DNA of 64,000 nucleotides. It comes from SHVO01 sp964576515 (GTDB lineage: Bacteria; Pseudomonadota; Alphaproteobacteria; Rhodospirillales; Rhodospirillaceae). Shown here in pieces: positions 27,596 through 34,735 of the stretch (position 1 is its first letter; each line of letters begins with the position of its first letter). Both the position numbers and the translations under genes were made by a program. The stretch lies in contig CAZNUW010000003.1 in the NCBI GenBank assembly GCA_964576515.1, positions 124,001 through 188,000 on the forward strand. Direction: 5' to 3'. Below the pieces are notes generated by a model. The model worked only from the letters and a program-made list of their open reading frames with translations, made no database searches and had not been told where the DNA came from.

Positions 27596-28129
27596 TCAGG
27601 GCAGCATCCGCTTCAACGTATCGTCCTTACGCACGATATGATGGTAGAGCACCGCGGCGATGTGACCCGCGATCAACGCGCACAGCACGAACGCCAGACG
27701 CCAGTGAATGCCCAAGAGCAGTTCGGACAGCTCGCGGTTGGGTGCGACCAGCGGTGGAAGCTCGAACATGCCGAACACCATGATTTTGGCGGGGAACGCC
27801 GATGTGCCGGCCCATCCCAGAAGCGGCATCGCGAAGAGAAGGACGTAAAGCAGCCGGTGCAAATAAAGTGCGGCCTTCTCCTGCCATGCCGGCATACCTG
27901 CGACCATGGGCGGCGGCGGCGCATACAGCCGCCACAACAGGCGCGCGCCCGTCAGCGCGAGGATGAGCGCGCCGAATGAGCGATGAAGGTCGTAGAGGCG
28001 GTTCTGACTCGGGCCTGATTCGACGCTGTTCATCGCAAAGCCAAGCACGATCGCCGTGATGATCGCGGCGGCGGAGAGCCAATGAAACAGCTTCGCGATC
28101 CCGCCGTAGCCTTTCGCCGTCACGTTCAT
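27596..28129 (-). CDS. Cytochrome b561 family protein, coupled to RibD-like gene
   Basis: Four-helix diheme membrane cytochrome of 177 residues, typical bacterial b561 size. It opens GGIAKLFHWLSAAAI with the first heme His in TM1, then YDLHRSFGALIL, YLHRLLYVLLFAMP and a last helix with GHIAAVLYHHIV, supplying the expected His ligands. It would pass electrons between the quinone pool and a periplasmic or membrane partner. Its ATG overlaps the stop of the RibD-like gene by four bases, so the two are one transcript. That link to a riboflavin-type reductase is unusual and suggests a membrane redox step in the cluster pathway. Confidence 0.88.
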   Translation of the reverse strand: MNVTAKGYGGIAKLFHWLSAAAIITAIVLGFAMNSVESGPSQNRLYDLHRSFGALILALTGARLLWRLYAPPPPMVAGMPAWQEKAALYLHRLLYVLLFAMPLLGWAGTSAFPAKIMVFGMFELPPLVAPNRELSELLLGIHWRLAFVLCALIAGHIAAVLYHHIVRKDDTLKRMLP

Positions 28130-28917
28130 CCACCCTCTCCCTCGAAAGCGCAGTCGAAAAGCGTATCGCCGTCAGGCAGCGCGTAAGCCGCGACCTTTGG
28201 ACGGAGCGCGTCCTTGAGATCGGCGATGGCGCCGAAACTCAGACCCACCGGCCCCGCGCCGATGACCATCGCCGACACCATGACATGCAAGCGGTCCAGC
28301 GCGCGGGCTTCAAGGAAGCGCGACACCGTCTGACCGCCGCCTTCGATCAGGATGCGTTTGAGGCCCCTATCGCGGAGCGCGCCGATAATATCGCGCGGCG
28401 CGAGGCCGTCCGTGCCCGGCGCCAATCGCACGTGTTCGACTCCCGCGCGCGCCGCAGCGCCCGGCTCCTCGCCGACCACAATGCATCGCGCGCCACCAGG
28501 TTCCAGGCAGCGGGCCGTGGCGGGCAGACGCCCTTTCGGGTCGATCACCACCCGGGCGGGCTGCGGGCCTGTTACATGACGCACGGTCAGCTGGGGATTG
28601 TCGGCGATGGCGGTGCCCACGCCGATCACAACGGCGTCAACGAGGGCGCGGAGCCGGTGAAGATGGAGAATCGCGGCCGGACCGTTGATGTAGTGGGAAT
28701 GACCTGCCTGGGTTGCAATGCGCGCGTCCAAAGATTGCCCCATTTGGCCGATAACAAAGCAGGTGTCCGCGGCGTTGGATGTCACAAGCGGCCCGTAGAT
28801 CCGCGCGAGGATATCGTCCGGCGCAAGCCGGTGGGGTTGATGCCCGCGGGCGGCGCCAAGCAGGACCGGCCATTGCGGAGCGTCCCTCTCCCAGTCCACA
28901 ATGTCAGCCGAATTCAT
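28126..28917 (-). CDS. Stand-alone RibD C-terminal-type reductase
   Basis: 263 residues, from the ATG at 28917 (AAAGAAG upstream). About 60 residues without recognisable motif precede a RibD/DHFR-like reductase domain: FVIGQMGQSLDARIAT, YINGPAAILHLHRLRALVDAV, VGVGTAIADNPQLTVR and ILIEGGG. The deaminase domain of bifunctional RibD, with its HAE and PCxxxGxTPPC zinc motif, is absent. Family role: NADPH reduction of the ribosyl to a ribityl side chain of an aminopyrimidine. It is coupled to cytochrome b561 and runs divergently from the GTP cyclohydrolase II-like gene. A specialised pathway is more likely than housekeeping riboflavin synthesis, but that depends on whether a full ribD exists elsewhere. 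Confidence 0.87.
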   Translation of the reverse strand: MNSADIVDWERDAPQWPVLLGAARGHQPHRLAPDDILARIYGPLVTSNAADTCFVIGQMGQSLDARIATQAGHSHYINGPAAILHLHRLRALVDAVVIGVGTAIADNPQLTVRHVTGPQPARVVIDPKGRLPATARCLEPGGARCIVVGEEPGAAARAGVEHVRLAPGTDGLAPRDIIGALRDRGLKRILIEGGGQTVSRFLEARALDRLHVMVSAMVIGAGPVGLSFGAIADLKDALRPKVAAYALPDGDTLFDCAFEGEGG

Positions 28918-28960
28918 GAATACTTCTTTTTGCGCGAGGCGCAGCTTGCCGAACGAGGAT

Positions 28961-30073
28961 GTGAAGATTGGTACCGTAGACGGCGACTTGGCAAGGTGGT
29001 TCGGCGATTCCGGCCGCCTGTCGGTGCAGCGCGCGGTGAATGAACTGCGCGCGGGCCGTCCCGTGCGGCTGACGTCGGGCGCGCGCGCCATCGTCGTCGC
29101 GGCCGCCGATATGCTGGACGGCGCGCGGATCGCGGGATGGAACGCGGCGGCCGGAGGTGTGCAACTGGTGTTGCCCGCGCCCCGCCTGCGCCATCTGGGC
29201 ATCATCATGCGCGAACCGGCTGTGGTCGCGATCGACGGCCTCTCGGCCACGGATATCAACGCCGCCCTGATGGGGGTGAAGCCGGTCCTTCCGCTGCTGG
29301 CCCATCGCGCGGCGGACGCCCTGGAAACCAGCGCCCTGGAACTTGTGAAGCGCGCCTACCTTTTGCCGGCGGCCGTCATGTTGCCGGGCGCGGGCGACGC
29401 TTCCGGCGACATGATCGCGGTGGATGCGGCGGCCGTGGACGCCTATCACGATCTTTCCGCGCGGGAACTTTCCATCGCGGTGCGGACCCGCGTCCCGTTG
29501 TCGGGCGCCGAGGATGCCGAGTTCGTGGTGTTCCGCGGCGGCGACAGCCTGCGCGACCAGATCGCGGTGGTCATCGGAAAGCCCGATCCCAAGCAGCCGG
29601 TGCTGACACGTCTGCATTCGGCCTGTCTCACCGGCGATCTCTACGGCAGCCTCAAGTGCGACTGCGGCGATCAGTTGCGTATGGCGGTCAGCGAAATCGC
29701 GGAAGCCGGCAGCGGCGTCCTGCTCTACCTGGATCAAGAGGGGCGCGGCATCGGGCTTCTGAATAAGATGCGCGCCTACGGATTGCAGGAATTGGGCCAC
29801 GACACCGTGGATGCCGACGCCGTCCTCGGCTACGGACCGGACGAGCGGCGCTACGGAATCGCCGGCGCCATGCTGGCGCTGCTGGGCTACCGGCAGATCA
29901 CGCTGATGACCAACAATCCCGAAAAGATCACCGCGCTGGAGGATTTCGGCGTCAATGTCGTCGGGCACCAGCGCCTGATCGGCGGCGTCAATCCGCACAA
30001 CGAGAACTATCTCAGCACCAAGGCCGCCCGCGCCGGGCACCTCTTGGGCGAAATCGCGCGGCTGCGGAAGTAA
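28961..30073 (+). CDS. GTP cyclohydrolase II-like protein with a degenerate RibB-like N-terminal domain
   Basis: The C-terminal 200 residues are GTP cyclohydrolase II: CLTGDLYGSLKCDCG supplies the three zinc Cys, DQEGRGIGLLNKMRAYGLQ contains the tyrosine matching E. coli RibA Y105, and GPDERRYG contains the arginine matching R128. The N-terminal part (VQRAVNELRAGRPV...) resembles the start of DHBP synthase but lacks its acidic DDEDRENE motif, so it looks like a RibBA fusion with a dead RibB half. The start is uncertain: GTG 28961 is used; TTG 28946 has a spaced GAGG, and ATGs at 28901 and 28916 would overlap the divergent RibD start. It should convert GTP to a formamido- or amino-pyrimidine. 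Confidence 0.85.
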   Translation: MKIGTVDGDLARWFGDSGRLSVQRAVNELRAGRPVRLTSGARAIVVAAADMLDGARIAGWNAAAGGVQLVLPAPRLRHLGIIMREPAVVAIDGLSATDINAALMGVKPVLPLLAHRAADALETSALELVKRAYLLPAAVMLPGAGDASGDMIAVDAAAVDAYHDLSARELSIAVRTRVPLSGAEDAEFVVFRGGDSLRDQIAVVIGKPDPKQPVLTRLHSACLTGDLYGSLKCDCGDQLRMAVSEIAEAGSGVLLYLDQEGRGIGLLNKMRAYGLQELGHDTVDADAVLGYGPDERRYGIAGAMLALLGYRQITLMTNNPEKITALEDFGVNVVGHQRLIGGVNPHNENYLSTKAARAGHLLGEIARLRK

Positions 30074-30074
30074 T

Positions 30075-30836
30075 TTAGACCTTTGCCGGCCAATCGGCGG
30101 CGGCGAGTTCATTCACGAGCGTCGCGAAGGCGGCCGCCGCGTGATCCACAAGCGCCTTGCCGAGTTCGGCACTGGCGAGGTCCGGCCGGCCGATCCATCC
30201 GCCCGCGGCGAGATCGCCGGTCTTCCAGCCCCATCCGATCTTACCTTTTGGAAACAGGCTCGCGGCGGGCGGCGTAGGTTCGCGGGCGGCGGCCTTGTCC
30301 CGCTTCACCACACCGGGCGCGAGGTGCAGCAGCACGGAGGTCTCGACCCAGCCGCCGTGCACGTCTTCACCAACCGACGCCGGCGGCGTCAATTCTTCAG
30401 GAAGACCGAAGTCGAGCCAATGGGCGCTGGCGGCCAGCATGTCGTGACGCGCGCGCAGCTTGAGCGCGGCGATGGAACCGAGCGCGATATTGCCGCCGTG
30501 GCCGTTGAACAGCACCACGCGCCGGATACCCGCCCTCGCCAAACCTTCGCCAAGGCTCAAGATCGCCGCGATCATCTGCTCGGGTTCGCAACTCATCGTG
30601 CCCGCGTGATCGGCGTGTTCGGTGGACGCCCCGAGCCACAGGGTGGGCAGGAACGTCGCGCGCGCCGTGATGCGCGGACCCGCCTGCGCGAGGATGCCCT
30701 CGATGATCGCGCCGTCCGTCCCCAAGGGAAGGTGCGGCCCGTGGGTTTCGATGGAAGCGAGCGGAATGATCGCGACGCCGTCGGTCCACGGGAAATCGGA
30801 CTGCGTCAGATGTGTAAAGGGAACAAGCATGGTCAC
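30075..30836 (-). CDS. Creatininase-family amidohydrolase
   Basis: 253 residues from GTG 30836, which overlaps the upstream stop as GTGA; an ATG at 30830 is the alternative. The family opening IIPLASIETHGPHLPLGTD supplies E30, H32 and D41 as metal ligands, followed by TEHADHAGT, FNGHGGN and VETS. Relatives include creatininase, mycofactocin MftE and archaeal ArfB, which deformylates the GTP-derived formamidopyrimidine in flavin/F420 synthesis. Its place beside a GTP cyclohydrolase II-like gene makes an ArfB-like amide or formamide hydrolysis attractive. It is the last gene of the three-gene reverse operon and converges with the cyclohydrolase, one base apart. Confidence 0.87.
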   Translation of the reverse strand: MTMLVPFTHLTQSDFPWTDGVAIIPLASIETHGPHLPLGTDGAIIEGILAQAGPRITARATFLPTLWLGASTEHADHAGTMSCEPEQMIAAILSLGEGLARAGIRRVVLFNGHGGNIALGSIAALKLRARHDMLAASAHWLDFGLPEELTPPASVGEDVHGGWVETSVLLHLAPGVVKRDKAAAREPTPPAASLFPKGKIGWGWKTGDLAAGGWIGRPDLASAELGKALVDHAAAAFATLVNELAAADWPAKV

Positions 30837-32464
30837 GACGGTGGTTGAGCGGGAGGTTCAGGCGGATCTGCGCTGAACGCGTTCAGAATATGCCCCCGCA
30901 TGGCATCCATTTTCCAGACAGGACTTTGCGCCGACGGCATCAGCCCGTCTGTCCAGCCCGCGAAGGAGTCCAGCAGCGACGGGTCACGGGAGAGGATATG
31001 GATCGGCACGTCGTGGCTGGCCGACGATCCCGCGATCGGCGAGATCGGCTGATGATCGCCCACCACGATCACAAGGGCCGGCTGGGTGATCTTGTCGGTC
31101 AGGTAGGAAAAGACGGTTTGAAGCGTGTAGGCGATGGCCTTGTGGTAGTGCCCCCGCATTTTGTCCTTGTCGAGCCAATCGACGTCGAACTCCGACCCTT
31201 CGCGGGCGTCGGCGAACACGGCGCCGTCGCCGACGTTCTCCCACGGCAGAAAGTGCGGCCGCGGCGTCCAAGGAAGGTGGCTGGAGTTCAAGGCCATCTC
31301 CACCATGACCGGTTTGCGGCCGGGGGCTTGCATCTCGCGCGCGTCGAAGGCCGAGAGCACGTATTGATCCGGCATGGTGATGTAGCCGAACGGCGGACCG
31401 GCGTATCCGAGATTGGTGGAGGTGTAGATCCGGTCGTACCCGAAGAAGCCGCCTTCCGGCCAGGGACGCGTGAAGAGCGGCATCACGGCGACGGTGTGCC
31501 AACCGGCGCGGCCAAAATCGCTGATGAGGGTTTTGTAGTCGCTCACAAAGAGGGTGTTGTAGCGCTGGTGATCGTCGATCCAGAGCCCGGTGACGAACGT
31601 GCCGTGCGCAAGCCAGCTTGCGCCGCCGAAGGTGGGCGAGACGAGCCATGCGCTGCGCATCCCGTAACCAGCAGCGCGCAAGGCTGCTTCTGAGGCCGCC
31701 AACTGCGCGACGGGCGGCGATGCGGAATCTTCCAGCGCATGACGTCCGTAGGCCTCGACGAAGATCAAGAGGACATCGTGGCCGCGCAGCCGCGTGAGCA
31801 GACGTTCACCGGGGATGTCGCGGAACGGATCGGCGGCGACATCGCGCCTGAACTGCGCGGCGGCGGCAAGGCTGCCACGCACGTTGGCCGCTTGATCGCG
31901 CGTGAACGCGGCGGCCTGCCACACGGCATAATCCTTGAGCGGCGGGGCGAACCTGAAGCCGATGACACCCGCCAGCAATACCACGGCGACGCCGATCACA
32001 GCTGGGCGGGAACCCGGCGTGGACAATCGCCGGGACACCCAAATCAAACCCGCGACAATGCCCGCGACGAGAAGGACCATCGCGACGCCGGCCGCGATGC
32101 CCAACCAGACATTGGCAAGCCCCAAGGTCTCAAGAGCGATGGGAACAAGCGAAGGGTCGACCACGGGATTGAATGGGCGCGCGAAAACCAGGAACGCGAT
32201 GAAATTCGCGATCTTGATCGCGGTAAAAAGACTGAGTGCCAGGACAAGCGCCACACGCAGGATCGCGCCCACGCGCCCCAACGGAAGCGCGAACGCCAGG
32301 AGCAGGAGCGGCAATTCGGCCGGCAGGTACAAGAACGCGCCGGGCACGATATTGTCGGGATAGGTCGGAACGAGAAGAAGGCCGTGCAGGAGCAGGATCG
32401 CAATGAGGATTGCGAAGAACGTCGGCGGCTGTCGCGCATCGCGGCCCGAGAAGATTCGCCTCAT
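30833..32464 (-). CDS. Membrane alkaline-phosphatase-superfamily enzyme (sulfatase/LTA-synthase-like)
   Basis: 543 residues. About five N-terminal TM helices (roughly 15-35, 45-65, 68-90, 118-145, 158-176) are followed by a periplasmic hydrolase domain. LLIFVEAYGRH begins the metal-binding fold, SPTFGGASWLAHGTF carries the probable nucleophile Ser/Thr, and VVGDHQP is the distal metal motif. This architecture is shared by phosphoglycerol and phosphoethanolamine transferases and membrane sulfatases. It sits between and overlaps (4 bp each side) a CDP-alcohol phosphotransferase and a creatininase-family gene, so a head-group transfer or cleavage on a lipid is likely. Substrate not readable. Confidence 0.85.
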   Translation of the reverse strand: MRRIFSGRDARQPPTFFAILIAILLLHGLLLVPTYPDNIVPGAFLYLPAELPLLLLAFALPLGRVGAILRVALVLALSLFTAIKIANFIAFLVFARPFNPVVDPSLVPIALETLGLANVWLGIAAGVAMVLLVAGIVAGLIWVSRRLSTPGSRPAVIGVAVVLLAGVIGFRFAPPLKDYAVWQAAAFTRDQAANVRGSLAAAAQFRRDVAADPFRDIPGERLLTRLRGHDVLLIFVEAYGRHALEDSASPPVAQLAASEAALRAAGYGMRSAWLVSPTFGGASWLAHGTFVTGLWIDDHQRYNTLFVSDYKTLISDFGRAGWHTVAVMPLFTRPWPEGGFFGYDRIYTSTNLGYAGPPFGYITMPDQYVLSAFDAREMQAPGRKPVMVEMALNSSHLPWTPRPHFLPWENVGDGAVFADAREGSEFDVDWLDKDKMRGHYHKAIAYTLQTVFSYLTDKITQPALVIVVGDHQPISPIAGSSASHDVPIHILSRDPSLLDSFAGWTDGLMPSAQSPVWKMDAMRGHILNAFSADPPEPPAQPPS

Positions 32465-33228
32465 GACGCCGCCCTTTCCCGCCGCTCGTCAAGGGCGACC
32501 CAGACCACATCGACGGCGAAGGAGTACACAAGAAGCGCAAGCGCGGCCGCGGCGATGCCCGTGCTGAGCGGCGGCGTCACCGCCGGCACAAGCAGCGCGG
32601 CGAGCGCCCCGCCCTGGATGACGGAGATGAGCTTGCGCCGGAACGACGGCGGCAAGGGCCGGCGCAAGGCAGACCAGAACACGGCGCCGAGTTCGTAGAG
32701 ATAACGTAAGGCGCCACCGATGAGCACCCACGCCCCGGCCTTGCCCAACGCGATGGCCACGATGCACAGAAGCAGGATTTGCAGGGCGTCGACTTCCATG
32801 TCGAAGCGGCCGCCGAAGGCGGACATCATCTTGTCGCGCCGCGCGGCATAACCGTCGAGCCCGTCGATGACCATGGCGATCACCGCCACCGCGCAAAATC
32901 CCCAGGCGACCACGGCATCGGGCCGCAAGTCCCCGGCCGCCACCTCAAAGGCGAGCCCGCCGATGAAAGCCGAGAGCACTAGCCGCGTCAGCGTGAGGCC
33001 GTTGGCCGTGCCGAAGCGCGCAAAGGGATGAAACGCCGCGATGCGGGCCACGACGATCAGCCCCCCGGCAAGGTAGGGCGCAAGAGCGCCCAACACGAAG
33101 CCCGCCGTAAACGGCGTCGCCGCGGCGAGGACGATCGAAAGGACGGCGACACAGAGCCCCCCCACCGCGACATAGACACCGGCCTGCCACGTGAGACTAT
33201 TCCTTGCGGTGCGCACGGCGGAGATCAT
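32461..33228 (-). CDS. CDP-alcohol phosphatidyltransferase family protein
   Basis: Integral membrane enzyme of 255 residues with about six helices. The CDP-alcohol phosphotransferase signature D-x2-D-G-x2-AR-x8-G-x3-D-x3-D is complete at about 131-156 (DGLDGYAARR ... GGRFDMEVD), so it should be catalytically competent, displacing CMP from a CDP-activated alcohol or lipid. It is the first gene of the reverse operon with the alkaline-phosphatase-superfamily enzyme and the creatininase-like hydrolase. It may be an ordinary phospholipid synthase, but its overlap-coupled neighbours argue for a specialised lipid conjugate. Its promoter region contains the TGTATTACAATACA palindrome. Confidence 0.9.
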   Translation of the reverse strand: MISAVRTARNSLTWQAGVYVAVGGLCVAVLSIVLAAATPFTAGFVLGALAPYLAGGLIVVARIAAFHPFARFGTANGLTLTRLVLSAFIGGLAFEVAAGDLRPDAVVAWGFCAVAVIAMVIDGLDGYAARRDKMMSAFGGRFDMEVDALQILLLCIVAIALGKAGAWVLIGGALRYLYELGAVFWSALRRPLPPSFRRKLISVIQGGALAALLVPAVTPPLSTGIAAAALALLVYSFAVDVVWVALDERRERAAS

Positions 33229-33276
33229 CGTCAGGGGTATGGGATGGCGCGACCGGGCGCCGACGGGAAAAGAGCA

Positions 33277-33290
33277 TGTATTACAATACA
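33277..33290. promoter_or_regulatory. Palindrome TGTATT-AC-AATACA, candidate operator
   Basis: A perfect 6-bp inverted repeat with a 2-bp centre lies in the 139-bp gap between the divergent CDP-alcohol phosphotransferase operon (start 33228) and the MacA-type adaptor (start 33368). It is an A+T island in a GC-rich region, as expected for a repressor site or a promoter core. It could control either or both units. No cognate regulator gene is adjacent. Confidence 0.45.
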
Positions 33291-33367
33291 GTCACCCTTT
33301 CCCGGGATGAATGCCATATTTCCGGGGTCTATATTGAGCCTTCGTCATTCCTCGCGCTCTGGTTCGC

Positions 33368-34735
33368 ATGTCCGCACCGAAGATCCCCCTCTCCAAGTTC
33401 ACCGCCCTCACCCGGTCGCGCCGGGGCGTCATCGCGGGCGCGGTCGCCGCGGCGGTCGTCGCCGGCGGCGCCGGTTGGTTTTTCCTCGGGCGGGAAACGC
33501 CCGCGAATTCCTTCATCACCCAAGATGTGACGCTGGGCGACGTCGAGGACACGGTGACGGCGATGGGAACGCTTCAGCCGCTGCAATTCGTCGATGTCGG
33601 CACCCAGGTTTCGGGCCAACTGCGCAAGATCAACGTGACCTACGGCGAGCAAGTGACCCAGGGTCAGCTTCTGGCGGAGTTGGACCCCACCATCTACGAA
33701 TCCCGTAAGGGCGCGACGGAAGCGCAGCTTCAGAATTACCAGGCGCAGCTTTCGCAGCGCCAGGCCGAGCGTCAGCTCGCGCAACAACAGTTCGAGCGTC
33801 AGAAAGACCTTTTGGCCGCGAACGCCACCAGCCAGGACGCCTTCGACAGCGCGGAATCGCGGTTGAAAGTGGCGACGGCCCAGATCGCGGCGCTGCAAGC
33901 GCAGATCAAACAGTCGGAATCGACCCTCAAGGGGGATACGGCGAACCTGTCCTATACGAAGATTTTCGCGCCGATGGACGGCACCGTGGTGAACCTGATC
34001 GCCAAACAGGGCCAAACCCTGAACGCGAATCAGACCGCGCCTTTGATCCTGCGCGTCGCCGATCTGGATACCATGACGGTTTACGCGCAAGTCTCGGAAG
34101 CCGACGTCCCGAAACTGAAAATCGGCATGCGCGCCTATTTCACCACCCTGGGCGTTTCCGACAAGCGCCGCTACGGCACCTTGCGTCAGATCGTGCCGAC
34201 GCCGGAAGTGGTGAACAACGTCGTGCTCTACAACTGCCTCTTCGACGTCGAAAATCCGGAAGGCGATCTCCTTCCGCAGATGAGCGCGCAGGTCTATTTC
34301 ATCGTCGCCGAAGCCCGCAACGTGCCGATCGTGTCCGTGTCGGCCCTACGTCCGGCAAGCGCAGGCCCGCGTCCGGCCGGCCCGCCGGGCGAGGCGGCGA
34401 ACGGAAACGCCGCGCCCGACACGGGCGCCGCCCCACCCGCCGGCGAGCGCCGCCGCATACGCGGCGCCGGCGGAGGCCCGCGTGGGGCCGGTGGTCCAGG
34501 CGGTGAAACACCGAACCTGCATTTCACCGTCACCGTCCTAGAGGACGGCGAGCGCGTGCAACGCGACGTCACCGTCGGCGCCATGAACCGCCTGGTGGCT
34601 GAAATCAAATCAGGTCTGAAACCGGGTGACGTCGTGGTGATGGAAGCCGCGGCCGGCGGGCAAGGCCAACAACAGCGTCCCGGCAGCGGACCTTTCGGTA
34701 TGGGCGGCATGGGCCCCGGCATGCGTTTCCGATGA
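33368..34735 (+). CDS. macA: MacA-like periplasmic adaptor of an ABC efflux system
   Basis: 455-residue membrane-fusion protein: one N-terminal TM (about 20-40), barrel-sandwich (TQVSGQLRKINVTYGEQVTQGQ), a coiled-coil hairpin rich in Gln/Glu/Ala (about 112-190), second lipoyl half (IFAPMDGTVVNLIAKQGQTLN) and beta-barrel. An insertion of Pro/Gly/Ala-rich low-complexity sequence (about 328-378) and a Gly/Met/Gln-rich C-terminal tail are unusual for MacA and probably disordered. Overlaps macB by ATGA. Together with MacB and the NodT-type lipoprotein it forms a complete tripartite exporter for macrolides, peptides, lipids or siderophores; the cargo is unknown. Confidence 0.9.
   Translation: MSAPKIPLSKFTALTRSRRGVIAGAVAAAVVAGGAGWFFLGRETPANSFITQDVTLGDVEDTVTAMGTLQPLQFVDVGTQVSGQLRKINVTYGEQVTQGQLLAELDPTIYESRKGATEAQLQNYQAQLSQRQAERQLAQQQFERQKDLLAANATSQDAFDSAESRLKVATAQIAALQAQIKQSESTLKGDTANLSYTKIFAPMDGTVVNLIAKQGQTLNANQTAPLILRVADLDTMTVYAQVSEADVPKLKIGMRAYFTTLGVSDKRRYGTLRQIVPTPEVVNNVVLYNCLFDVENPEGDLLPQMSAQVYFIVAEARNVPIVSVSALRPASAGPRPAGPPGEAANGNAAPDTGAAPPAGERRRIRGAGGGPRGAGGPGGETPNLHFTVTVLEDGERVQRDVTVGAMNRLVAEIKSGLKPGDVVVMEAAAGGQGQQQRPGSGPFGMGGMGPGMRFR

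Noticed and set aside
28918..28960. FMN or other riboswitch in front of the ribA/ribD-like genes
   Set aside because: The space between the divergent starts is at most 43 bp, far too short for an FMN riboswitch, and none of its conserved helices is visible.
28904..30112. 402-codon minus-strand frame opposite the GTP cyclohydrolase II-like gene
   Set aside because: Antisense shadow; the plus-strand protein carries intact cyclohydrolase motifs.
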